A stretch of DNA of 64,000 nucleotides. Source: Pseudomonas saliphila. Its GTDB lineage: Bacteria; Pseudomonadota; Gammaproteobacteria; Pseudomonadales; Pseudomonadaceae. Positions 1-8,069 of the stretch are shown here, piece by piece. Numbering within the stretch: the stretch's first letter is position 1; each line of letters starts with the position of its first letter. The translations under genes and the position numbers were made by a program. The notes beneath the pieces are model-generated. The model was not told the DNA's origin. It saw nothing but the letters and a program-made list of their open reading frames with translations, and made no database searches. The stretch covers positions 1-64,000 of the forward strand of contig NZ_VTVA01000014.1 of the NCBI RefSeq assembly GCF_008638345.1, given 5' to 3'.

Positions 1-28
1 ATCCAGCCAGTCCTTCGCAGAGCCGCGC

Positions 29-56
29 ATTCTACGCTTTATGCTCACCTTGTCAA
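29..56 (-). promoter_or_regulatory. Strong sigma-70 promoter of stable-RNA type, reading out of the window
   Basis: On the minus strand there is a perfect -35 hexamer TTGACA (complement of 51-56), a 16-bp spacer, and a -10 hexamer TAGAAT (complement of 29-34). A GC-rich discriminator GCGCGGC follows immediately. An A/T-rich stretch lies upstream of the -35 at about 60-95. This combination is typical of stringently controlled rRNA or tRNA promoters, so a stable RNA gene probably starts just left of position 1. The transcribed gene itself is not in the window. Confidence 0.6.
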
Positions 57-433
57 CGCCAGATTACAGATCAAAAATGCCAATTTATTGATGATCTCCG
101 CTCCACCGGTCAGCATATTGGCGCTGCCGGGCAATTCTGTGACACCTGCAGACACTACCTCCGTAACGTCCATCGATGAATATACAGTGAGTGACCGCAG
201 CATCGACGACACCATGGGCGATGCGCGGCGGATGAGAAGTCTTATTCGGACTCCTTCTATATAGAGATATAGGCGGAAGCGCGAGATCTGGTCATCGGAA
301 AGGTTATCTACTGCTTACACCCCTACGTTGGATTTACCAGTAGAGCGAACAGGAAAATCCGCTTTCAAGTGAGCAGATAACCCTCGAACGCCTTGAGCGC
401 TGTCTCGGGCATCGACTATCACTGGATTAAAAA
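57..433. other. Intergenic region upstream of phaC
   Basis: No coding frame is convincing here. The stretch separates the leftward stable-RNA-type promoter from phaC and must carry the phaC promoter, but no clear -35/-10 pair or operator was recognised. Confidence 0.5.
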
Positions 434-2134
434 ATGATTCCTCAACAACCATTCAGCCAGTACTGGACCAGCAATACGCCTTTCAACGCGAACGCGACCC
501 TGCAACAACTCCGGCTTTGGCTCAGTGCCCACCCCTGGTTCAAAGGGCATGACGTTGATGCGTGGTTCAACGTACCAAGCGAAACCTTGTCGGAGCTTCA
601 GTCAGAATACAATCAACAGTGGGTCAGCCTGGGCCAGCAATTGATAACCCGCCAACCCTTCGCTTTCAGTGACCGGCGCTTCGCCAATGACAAATGGAGT
701 GAGCCGTTATTTGGCTCGATCGCCGCCTACTATCTGCTGAATTCAGATTTTCTGCTCCGCCTGGTGAACGCTATGCCCATCGACGCGGACAAGCCACGTC
801 GGCGCTTGCTCTATCTGATGGAGCAAACCATTGCCGCCTGCGCACCCAGCAATTTTCTGGCAAGCAACCCCGAAGCACTACACAAGATGTTCGAGACCCA
901 GGGGGCCAGCCTCTATACGGGGATGTTGCACCTGGCGAGTGACATGCGCGAAGGCAAATTGCGGCAATGCGATAAAGGTGATTTCACCGTGGGCGTGGAT
1001 CTGGCGACCACTCCAGGTGAAGTCATATACGAGAACGAGCAATTCCAGCTTCTACAGTACTATCCGATGGCCGATACCCAGTATCAGAGACCGGTTTTGA
1101 TCGTCCCGCCGTCGATCAATAAGTACTACATCCTTGATATGCGTCCGGAGACGTCACTGGTGCGGCATCTGCTCGAACAGGGACATCCGGTATTCATCAT
1201 GTCCTGGCGCAACTTTAGTCAGGAGCAGTCCCACATCACCTGGGACGACCAGATTCAGGATGGAATAATAAACGCGCTGGAGATCACGCGGGAAATCAGC
1301 GGCGAGCGCCACGTTAACTGCGTCGGTTATTGTGTCGGTGGCACCTTGCTCAGCACAGCCCTTGCCGTTCTGGCAGCTCGGGGTGATCGCGATATATCCA
1401 GTCTGACGCTTCTGGCCACGTTCCTGGACTTCAAGAACACCGGGCAGATAGACGTATTCGTTGATGAAGAGCTCGTCGCCTATCGCGAGCGCACCATCGG
1501 CGGCCAAGGAGGCCCGACCGGTGTGTTTCGCGGTGAAGATATGGGTAATACCTTTTCCATGCTGCGACCCAATGAGCTCTGGTGGAACTACACGTCAGAG
1601 AAGTACCTTAAAGGAGAGAAACCCGCTCCGCTCGACCTGTTGTTCTGGAACAACGACAGTACCAACCTCCCCGGCCCCATGTATTGCTGGTACCTGCGCC
1701 ACACCTATCTGCAGAATGACCTCAAATCGGGCGATCTTGAGTGCTGTGGCGAGCGCCTCGACCTACGCGCTCTGACCATGCCCGCCTATCTGGTCGGGAC
1801 CAAGGAAGATCATATCGTGCCCTGGGATAGCGCTTATGCGAGTACCAAACTCCTCGCCGGCGAGAAACGCTTCGTCCTTGGCGCCTCTGGACACATTGCC
1901 GGGATCATCAATCCGCCTGCGCGCAAAAAACGCGAGTACTGGACCAATACCGAGCTACCGGAAGACCACCATGCCTGGCTTGATACAGCGCAGTCACATC
2001 CTGGCAGCTGGTGGACCGACTGGTTCGAATGGCTGGCTGAACATGGAGGCACGCGTTCTGCCGCACGCAAGACCCTAGGTTCGGAAAACTATCCTCCCAT
2101 CGAGCCGGCGCCGGGCCGCTACGTCAAGGAGTGA
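434..2134 (+). CDS. phaC: Class I polyhydroxyalkanoate synthase PhaC
   Basis: Polymerises (R)-3-hydroxyacyl-CoA into polyhydroxyalkanoate at the surface of storage granules. The 566-residue length fits class I synthases. The protein has the family N-terminal region (about 1-190) followed by an alpha/beta-hydrolase core. The lipase-like box G-Y-C-V-G-G places the catalytic cysteine at Cys300. Asp459 (in KEDHIVPW) and His487 (in GASGHIAG) complete the triad. No phaA or phaB thiolase/reductase gene is adjacent, so monomer supply must be encoded elsewhere. The neighbours (phaR and two phasin genes within 3 kb) support the call. Confidence 0.95.
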   Translation: MIPQQPFSQYWTSNTPFNANATLQQLRLWLSAHPWFKGHDVDAWFNVPSETLSELQSEYNQQWVSLGQQLITRQPFAFSDRRFANDKWSEPLFGSIAAYYLLNSDFLLRLVNAMPIDADKPRRRLLYLMEQTIAACAPSNFLASNPEALHKMFETQGASLYTGMLHLASDMREGKLRQCDKGDFTVGVDLATTPGEVIYENEQFQLLQYYPMADTQYQRPVLIVPPSINKYYILDMRPETSLVRHLLEQGHPVFIMSWRNFSQEQSHITWDDQIQDGIINALEITREISGERHVNCVGYCVGGTLLSTALAVLAARGDRDISSLTLLATFLDFKNTGQIDVFVDEELVAYRERTIGGQGGPTGVFRGEDMGNTFSMLRPNELWWNYTSEKYLKGEKPAPLDLLFWNNDSTNLPGPMYCWYLRHTYLQNDLKSGDLECCGERLDLRALTMPAYLVGTKEDHIVPWDSAYASTKLLAGEKRFVLGASGHIAGIINPPARKKREYWTNTELPEDHHAWLDTAQSHPGSWWTDWFEWLAEHGGTRSAARKTLGSENYPPIEPAPGRYVKE

Positions 2135-2150
2135 GGTGATCGCCCCTCTT

Positions 2151-3158
2151 TTAGCCGGCTGCGGCATGTTCTCGGTAACGACCCGGGGGCATGCCAAACC
2201 AGCGGGTGCTGGCTTTATAAAAACTGCTCTGATCGTAAAAACCTAGCCGATCGACGATTTCCGCCAGACTGTACCGAGTCCGGCGGAGATAATAGTCAGC
2301 CATCTGTTGGCGCGCTTCATCGATCACCTCCTTGAACTGGACCCCCTCTTTTTCCAGACCCCGCTGCAGCGTTCGCTTGCTGACGCACAGATCCGCCGCA
2401 ATGGTATGGATATCACAATCACCACGGCTCAGATGCTCCATGATCAACGCGCGTACGCGGTTACGTAAAGGGCTCAGATTGATATCTCTCAGACGGACTT
2501 CGGCAATCTCACTATGCAGCGTGGCGAGCATTTCATCTGCGGTACTAAGCGGCATTTGCAAATCGCGGCGGTCAAACAGCAGCCCCATTGACGGCATTCC
2601 GAACCGCAGCGAACAATCGAAAAAGGAACGATGCGGCGTCAGGTCAGCGGGCGCCGGGTAGGTGAAATCAACCTCCAGCGGACGCAATGTCTGGCCGCCT
2701 GCCAGCCAGCGCAAAAAAGCCAGCGCGGCGGCCACTTTCAGATCCGCATAGGCTCTCGGCATTGGGGCCGCCGCTTCCGGTAGCTCATGAATCTGCAGAT
2801 GCATCCCGCCAACGGTATCGGTGAGCGTAATCGACTCGCCGTTGCTCAATAGCGCACAGTAACGGCACAGGTTATTCAGGGCGTCCTGCAGGGTGGCACT
2901 GGACATCATCACGTAGCCAACCAACAGCATATGTCCCGGAGCCAGGCTAGGATACACCCTTAATCCCACATCTGAGGGCGCCTGTTCCGAAGCCAGCTCA
3001 ACCAGCCGATACACCTTGTTGCGCGGGTAGAACGCGTTGCTGTCTTTCAGATTGCGCAAATCCAGACCGGCGCCTGCGGATAATCCGTCGACATCCAACC
3101 CTTCGGCTCGCAGTGTTTTGATTAAGAGACCTACATAGCCTGAGCTGACTCTGTACAT
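2151..3158 (-). CDS. AraC-family transcriptional regulator (arabinose-binding-like N-terminus)
   Basis: 335 residues. Residues about 10-200 resemble the AraC N-terminal sensing domain found in OruR/ArgR-type pseudomonad regulators. The C-terminal ~100 residues are a double helix-turn-helix with the usual second-HTH pattern (YSLAEIVDRLGFYDQSSFYKASTRWFG, of which only the start is quoted from the family signature). The frame is open 16 codons further upstream, but the start at 3158 has GAGG six bases before it and matches family starts. The gene is convergent with phaC and lies between phaC and phaR. A role in PHA or fatty-acid control is possible but is not shown by the sequence; the ligand is unknown. 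Confidence 0.85.
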   Translation of the reverse strand: MYRVSSGYVGLLIKTLRAEGLDVDGLSAGAGLDLRNLKDSNAFYPRNKVYRLVELASEQAPSDVGLRVYPSLAPGHMLLVGYVMMSSATLQDALNNLCRYCALLSNGESITLTDTVGGMHLQIHELPEAAAPMPRAYADLKVAAALAFLRWLAGGQTLRPLEVDFTYPAPADLTPHRSFFDCSLRFGMPSMGLLFDRRDLQMPLSTADEMLATLHSEIAEVRLRDINLSPLRNRVRALIMEHLSRGDCDIHTIAADLCVSKRTLQRGLEKEGVQFKEVIDEARQQMADYYLRRTRYSLAEIVDRLGFYDQSSFYKASTRWFGMPPGRYREHAAAG

Positions 3159-3418
3159 ATCTGACCTCATCGATCGACACGAGGCAGCCATGCAATGCGG
3201 CTGCACTCAGACAGATTCCAGGTACTTTGCGCCCGGACAGATTGTCGCTGCCCCATGCTGCAAAACGATGTCTGCAAGTTATTCGACAATGCCACGAGAA
3301 TGTATACAAGAAGATTAGTCGGACAAGCCTACCAAAGCACTGATGGCACTCTGACCACAGTGATGCACGACGCCGGTTAAGGTACAGTACGGCACTAACC
3401 GAATTCGATGAGCAGCAG

Positions 3419-3949
3419 ATGTCAGACCAGACTCAAAACCCCACCCGGCTGATCAAGAAGTATCCCAATCGCCGCCTGTACGACACCCATACCAGCCGCC
3501 ATCTCACGCTGGCCGATATCCGTCGTCTGGTGGTTGAGCAGGTGCCCTTTCAGGTGGTCGATGCCAAGAGCGGTGAGGATATTACGCGCTCCATTTTATT
3601 GCAGATCATCCAGGAAGCCGAGAACGAGGGCGAGCCGATCTTCTCGAGCGATATGCTGCAAAGCATCATTCGCTCCTATGGCCCTTATCAAGGCATGCTG
3701 GGCGATTACCTGGATCGCAGCATTCAGGGCATTCTCGAGGCCCAGGCACAAGCAGGGGTTCAGACCTCACAAGTCTGGAGCGAGTTCATGCAGAAGCAGG
3801 TCCCGGTGATGCAGGATCTTATGCGTCAATATCTAGAGCAAACAGGAAAAATGCATCGCAGCCCACAAGACCTCTTTAACGTATTTGGCGGCGTAGACAA
3901 GCCAACAAATCGTGACGAACCAAACAAAAAAAAAGGCGATGAGGAATAA
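3419..3949 (+). CDS. phaR: Polyhydroxyalkanoate synthesis repressor PhaR
   Basis: 176 residues. The N-terminal half carries the highly conserved PHB-accumulation-regulator DNA-binding domain (IKKYPNRRLYDT near residue 13, then a conserved block to about residue 75). A second conserved PHB_acc segment follows (about 80-120: SDMLQSIIRSYG, GMLGDYLD). The tail is charged and low-complexity. PhaR family proteins bind both PHA granules and DNA, and repress phasin genes until granules titrate them away. The two phasin genes immediately downstream are separated by a large palindrome that is a natural candidate operator. Confidence 0.93.
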   Translation: MSDQTQNPTRLIKKYPNRRLYDTHTSRHLTLADIRRLVVEQVPFQVVDAKSGEDITRSILLQIIQEAENEGEPIFSSDMLQSIIRSYGPYQGMLGDYLDRSIQGILEAQAQAGVQTSQVWSEFMQKQVPVMQDLMRQYLEQTGKMHRSPQDLFNVFGGVDKPTNRDEPNKKKGDEE

Positions 3950-3979
3950 CCCCACCGCCACTCGCATCACCTCGGCGCG

Positions 3980-4549
3980 TTACTGAGCAGGTCCGGCGGC
4001 TCCATGGGCGCCATTGCGGTTGGCTTGCCCGGCAGCTGAAGCCGCCGCGGCCACGCCGCTTTGTGCAAACTCGGCAGCTTGCTTGGCGGCCTTCTGCACG
4101 TTCTCGTATACCACCTCAGCGTTTTTCACAGCGGCTTTCAGGGTAGTCACGACGGGCTCCGCGCCAGCGGGCGCACTCTTCGCAATGTCCTCAACTATCT
4201 CCTGCACGTGCTGAGCGCCCGCTTCGATCTGCTTTTCCGTCAACCGAACAATTTCCGATTGCGTTCCCGAGACCACTTCATATACCTGGCGATTAAACTC
4301 CATCAAACGTTCGACCTGGGCGGTCGGGTTTAACAATGACGTCTGAAGCTCGACAAATGACTGCGGATCACGAACAGCCATCAGTTTGCCCAAGGTTTCG
4401 AACTGTTCCTCGGCGGCCGAATTCAGCGCTCTGGATTGTAAATGACTGAGCTGCTCTACGCTGCTGACCATCGTACTGCTGATCTCTTTGAGCAGCTCCA
4501 GATTCGCCTTCTGGGCTTGCTGCAATTTTTCGCTTTGGATAAATGACAT
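3980..4549 (-). CDS. phaP: Phasin family protein (granule-associated)
   Basis: 189 residues, almost entirely amphipathic helix, with the phasin pattern (LQSRALNSAAEEQFETLGKL around 40-60) and an Ala/Gly-rich C-terminus. Phasins coat PHA granules and control their size and number. A methionine three codons upstream (4558) is also in frame, but GAGG sits only one base before it. The same GAGG is about nine bases before the ATG at 4549, so the latter start is preferred. The gene is convergent with phaR and divergent from the second phasin-like gene; the intergenic palindrome probably controls both. Confidence 0.88.
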   Translation of the reverse strand: MSFIQSEKLQQAQKANLELLKEISSTMVSSVEQLSHLQSRALNSAAEEQFETLGKLMAVRDPQSFVELQTSLLNPTAQVERLMEFNRQVYEVVSGTQSEIVRLTEKQIEAGAQHVQEIVEDIAKSAPAGAEPVVTTLKAAVKNAEVVYENVQKAAKQAAEFAQSGVAAAASAAGQANRNGAHGAAGPAQ

Positions 4550-4607
4550 AGGGTTCATTCCTCAAGGGGATTGGACGAAGCAATCGACATAAGTCATTGC
4601 ATGAACC

Positions 4608-4661
4608 GATTGTTGCGCTGCACAAAAGCTCTTGCAAGCTTTTTTTGTGCAGCGCACAATC
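4608..4661. promoter_or_regulatory. Near-perfect 54-bp palindrome between divergent phasin genes (candidate PhaR operator)
   Basis: The left arm begins GATTGTTGCGCTGCACAAAA (4608-4627) and continues into GCT. The right arm (4637-4661) is its reverse complement except for one missing T and three extra A/T pairs. The centre is CTTGCA. Each arm contains TGCGCTGCACAA, a TGC-rich sequence of the kind bound by PhaR in other bacteria. The position between two divergent granule-protein genes suits a shared operator. A transcript hairpin with a T-run is the alternative reading. Confidence 0.6.
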
Positions 4662-4750
4662 TTCAGCTTTAAGCGCATCGACACCCCACGCACTAACAAC
4701 CATAGGGGGTCAACTGCCTCCGCCTAGGGTAATCAAGAGAGGAAGCGAGT

Positions 4751-5455
4751 GTGATTCACCACGAATATTTTGCAGAGCAACAAGAACCCCTTTCCTTGCT
4801 CAGAGCCCATTGGGATCGATCGGCCCGCTTGCATGATCAGTTGCAGTACAGCCTGTTATCCGCAGTGGATCGGTGCCAGCAAGGTTTGTTTCAAACGTTA
4901 ATCGGGAGCCGATTGCAGGCTCCTACCCCGCAGGATTGGCAAGATGTGGTTGCCCAGCAAACGCTCGGTCTCATTAATGCCTGCTGCGAGATCCAGGCTG
5001 CCACCACCCAATATTGGCTGGACAGCTTCTTCGCTCCGACCGTGCCGTCACCACTAAAGCCAGCGTTGGACGATACCAAGCAGCCGGATACAGACAAGCC
5101 TCAGCCCGCTATCGAAGCCGAATCCAATCCTGAGGAGACGGTTACGCAACCTGTGCCTACGCCTAAGGCTGCAGCGTCCAGACGTGCGACCAAACCCAAG
5201 ACGCCGTCAACCAAAGGTGCGTCCAAGACGACCTCCAAGGCGCGCAAACCGGCGAATAACACGTCAGGTAAAAACGCCTCCGCGGAGACGGCGAAACAGG
5301 CAGTCCCCACCCCACCGCTGCCGTTGAAAATGCCCAAAGCTGGTTCGGCGGCAACGCCGCATACGCAGGCGGCTGCCATCGCCCAGCCGACATCTGCTGA
5401 CGACGCCGAGGCGCTAGCCGCCAACTCGGACAAAAATCCCGATCCCCAGTCCTGA
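4751..5455 (+). CDS. Phasin-like protein with a Lys/Ala/Pro-rich histone-like tail
   Basis: 234 residues from a GTG start preceded by GAGAGGAA. Residues 1-95 are helical and resemble phasin-type granule-binding proteins (SLLSAVDRCQQG, ATTQYWLDSFF). Residues about 110-234 are low-complexity and rich in Ala, Lys, Pro, Ser and Thr with clustered basic residues (for example STKGASKTTSKARKP). The arrangement recalls PhaF/AlgP proteins, where a granule-binding domain is joined to a histone-H1-like DNA-binding tail that helps share granules between daughter cells. The tail here lacks the regular KPAA repeats of PhaF, so DNA binding is inferred only. It is divergent from phaP. Confidence 0.6.
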   Translation: MIHHEYFAEQQEPLSLLRAHWDRSARLHDQLQYSLLSAVDRCQQGLFQTLIGSRLQAPTPQDWQDVVAQQTLGLINACCEIQAATTQYWLDSFFAPTVPSPLKPALDDTKQPDTDKPQPAIEAESNPEETVTQPVPTPKAAASRRATKPKTPSTKGASKTTSKARKPANNTSGKNASAETAKQAVPTPPLPLKMPKAGSAATPHTQAAAIAQPTSADDAEALAANSDKNPDPQS

Positions 5456-5471
5456 ACCAAACGCTCAAGCC

Positions 5472-5532
5472 AAGCCCATCACGCTGCGTAAGTTGACGAC
5501 GCCTGCCTGATGGGCTTCGCTTACAGGCAGGC
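5472..5532 (+). terminator. Two overlapping, mutually exclusive hairpins (terminator or attenuator)
   Basis: AAGCCCATCA (5472-5481) pairs perfectly with TGATGGGCTT (5508-5517). GCCTGCCTG (5501-5509) pairs perfectly with CAGGCAGGC (5524-5532). The two stems share bases 5508-5509 and cannot form completely together. They lie between the phasin-like gene and the aldo/keto reductase, both rightward. No strong T-run follows, so intrinsic termination is uncertain. Confidence 0.5.
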
Positions 5533-5583
5533 CTGAGTCACTCTCACATTGCCTCGAGCGTAGTAGACACTGGGAAACACGAT

Positions 5584-6402
5584 ATGAAGATGATCAAACT
5601 GGCCGACACCAACCTGCCCGCAATCGGTCAGGGAACCTGGCATATGGGTGAGCGCGCGGGGCAACGCGGCGCCGAAATAGCCGCATTGCGGCAAGGCCTG
5701 GAACTCGGCATGACGCTGATCGATACCGCTGAAATGTACGCCGATGGTGGCGCGGAGGACGTGGTCGGTGAGGCCATCGCTGGGCAGCGCGAGCAGGTAT
5801 TTCTGACCAGCAAGGTCTTGCCGAGCAATGCCAGCCGGAGCGGCGTTATTCAGGCCTGCGAGCGCAGCTTGCAGCGTTTGAGAACGGATATGATCGATCT
5901 CTATCTGCTGCATTGGCCTGGCCAACATCCCTTGAGCGAAACCATAGCGGGGTTCGAAACACTGCGTGAGCAGGGCAAGATCAAGGCGTGGGGCGTGTCG
6001 AACTTCGATCTGGATGACATGCAGCAACTGCCCCCAGGCTGCGCGACCAATCAAGTGCTCTACAACCCCGAGTCCCGCGGCATCGAATACGATCTGCTCC
6101 CTTGGCAGCAGGAACAGGGCATGCCGGTTATGGCCTACTGTCCATTGAGTCAGGGCGGGAGCCTGTTGCAGCATCCAGCGCTGCGCGATGTCGCCAAACG
6201 GCATGCCGTGACGACGGCTCAGGTTGCACTGGCGTGGGCGTTACGCCAGGACGGCGTGATCGCCATTCCCAAGGCAAGCAACCCGGATCACCTGAAACTC
6301 AATGCGGCCGTCGCCGACTTGCAACTCAGCGACAAGGATTTCGCACTCATTGATAAGGCGTTCCCGCCGCCGCGCCGCAAGCAGCCACTAGATATGGTCT
6401 AA
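5584..6402 (+). CDS. Aldo/keto reductase
   Basis: 272-residue NADPH-dependent oxidoreductase of the (beta/alpha)8 AKR family. The catalytic tetrad is visible as Asp47, Tyr52 (in IDTAEMY), Lys77 (in LTSKVLP) and His110 (in YLLHW). The C-terminal cofactor-binding segment is present (AIPKASNPDHLKLN). The family reduces aldehydes and ketones, and the substrate cannot be read from the sequence. It is a single gene, convergent with opgG. The length is normal and complete. Confidence 0.9.
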   Translation: MKMIKLADTNLPAIGQGTWHMGERAGQRGAEIAALRQGLELGMTLIDTAEMYADGGAEDVVGEAIAGQREQVFLTSKVLPSNASRSGVIQACERSLQRLRTDMIDLYLLHWPGQHPLSETIAGFETLREQGKIKAWGVSNFDLDDMQQLPPGCATNQVLYNPESRGIEYDLLPWQQEQGMPVMAYCPLSQGGSLLQHPALRDVAKRHAVTTAQVALAWALRQDGVIAIPKASNPDHLKLNAAVADLQLSDKDFALIDKAFPPPRRKQPLDMV

Positions 6403-6436
6403 GTGCCAATTTCAGCGGTTGAACCTGCCAGAAAGG

Positions 6437-8005
6437 TCAGGTACTCGGCGGAATCTGGTAGCTCCAGGTCTCGGTCAGACTCTTGCTGCCGCTCACCAGC
6501 GCCGCACGCATCTCGACGGGCTGCTGCGTATCTTTGACCCGCAGCCGCAGCGTCATACGCCAGCCTTCAGTAACGGGGTTGCGCTGCAGTAGCGTCTCGA
6601 GCACCTCGGCGTTCTCGCCGACACTCACCTCGGGCGTGACATTCGCATCACCTGGCAATTGAGCAAGCACTGGACCCTCGAAATCAATCAGCATACCGGT
6701 GCTGCCGTCCAGGTGACGGATCAGGTTGCTCTGCTTGATTTCACCGGGCGTGCGCAGCGTCTGCTTAACCCAGGCAATGTCATCATCAAGCAATGCTGGC
6801 TCGTTGGTCGTCCAGCGCATGCTGTACGCAAAATCCAGCGATTCACCTTTTGCCGGAAGCTCGTCAGGCGTCCAGAAAGCCACGATATTGTCGTTGGTTT
6901 CATCCGCGGTCGGGATTTCCACCAGCTCGACCTTGCCCTTGCCCCAATCGCCGACCGGCTCTATCCAGGTACTGGGCCGCAGATCGTAGCGGTCTTCCAG
7001 ATCCTCAAAATCAGAGAAATCCCGGCCACGCTGCAACAGGCCGAAGCCGCGCGGATTTTCGACTTCAAAGGTGCTCACTGATACCTGCTCAGGGTTGTTC
7101 AGCGGCCGCCATAACCATTCGTCCTTGCCGGTATGAATGGCCAGGCCGTTTGAATCATGAATCGCAGGGCGGAAATTTGCGGTGGGTGAAGGCTGATTGG
7201 GGCCGAACAGGAACATGCTGGTCAGCGGCGCGATGCCAACCTTATTGACGTCCTCACGCATGAATACCTTCGATTCCACGTCAAGCACCGCATCGTCACC
7301 GATCCCCAGCGTGAATTTGTACGCACCCGTCACGCTAGGCGAATCCATCAGCGCGTAGAACACCATATGAGTGTCGTCAGGCTCAGGCCGCTCGATCCAT
7401 AATTCGCGGAACGCCGGAAATTCCTCACCCTCGGGCAGTGCGGTATCGACGGCCAGACCACGTCCGGACAGTCCGTAGATATGGCCCTTGCCGATGACCC
7501 GGAAGTAACTGGCGCCAAGGATGCTCATCACCTCGTCTTCCTTCCCCGGCTGGTTGATCGGATAGAGCACCCGCACCCCGGCATAGCCCAGTTGACTGGT
7601 GCTCTGCTGGTTAAAGCTCATGTCGCCGAAATCGAAGCTCTCGGGATCGTAGTTGATCTCCTCCACCTTGGAGTCGACGATCTCGTTGATCTTTACCGGC
7701 GTGTTGAAATGCATGCCCTGATGGTAGAAAGCCAGCTTGAACGGCGTGTCCTGCTCTCGCCATTCAAATTTTTCAGGCTTGGGCTGCATTTTCTGGTAGT
7801 CAGCAAACTTCATCTCGCTGAACTCAGGCGGCAGGTTACTGGCTGGCTCAACATAGGGCTTGTCCACCAGTGCCCGCGCTTCGGCGGCCACCTCATCCAG
7901 CGAAAAGGCGTGGGCCTGGAAAGTACTGAAAAGTGAAGCCGAAGCCAACGAGATCAAACAGAAAATAGGTTTGCTGCGCACAGCAACCCTGGTGCGCGAG
8001 AGCAT
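6437..8005 (-). CDS. opgG: Periplasmic glucan biosynthesis protein OpgG/MdoG
   Basis: 522 residues with a cleavable Sec signal peptide (about 1-33, ending FQAHA before FSLDEV) and a full-length MdoG domain (FDEV-type start, [40 protein letters not shown], and the C-terminal immunoglobulin-like part). It acts in the periplasm in synthesis of osmoregulated periplasmic beta-glucans. No twin-arginine motif is present, which argues for OpgG rather than OpgD. The glucosyltransferase gene opgH, usually next to opgG, is absent here. AGGGGA lies before the ATG. An acyltransferase gene starts 64 bp upstream on the same strand. Confidence 0.9.
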   Translation of the reverse strand: MLSRTRVAVRSKPIFCLISLASASLFSTFQAHAFSLDEVAAEARALVDKPYVEPASNLPPEFSEMKFADYQKMQPKPEKFEWREQDTPFKLAFYHQGMHFNTPVKINEIVDSKVEEINYDPESFDFGDMSFNQQSTSQLGYAGVRVLYPINQPGKEDEVMSILGASYFRVIGKGHIYGLSGRGLAVDTALPEGEEFPAFRELWIERPEPDDTHMVFYALMDSPSVTGAYKFTLGIGDDAVLDVESKVFMREDVNKVGIAPLTSMFLFGPNQPSPTANFRPAIHDSNGLAIHTGKDEWLWRPLNNPEQVSVSTFEVENPRGFGLLQRGRDFSDFEDLEDRYDLRPSTWIEPVGDWGKGKVELVEIPTADETNDNIVAFWTPDELPAKGESLDFAYSMRWTTNEPALLDDDIAWVKQTLRTPGEIKQSNLIRHLDGSTGMLIDFEGPVLAQLPGDANVTPEVSVGENAEVLETLLQRNPVTEGWRMTLRLRVKDTQQPVEMRAALVSGSKSLTETWSYQIPPST

Positions 8006-8069
8006 TACGGTAGTCCCCTAACTGGAAAAATAATAAAGCGTACCCGCCAACGGGCCTTGCATACGCTGA

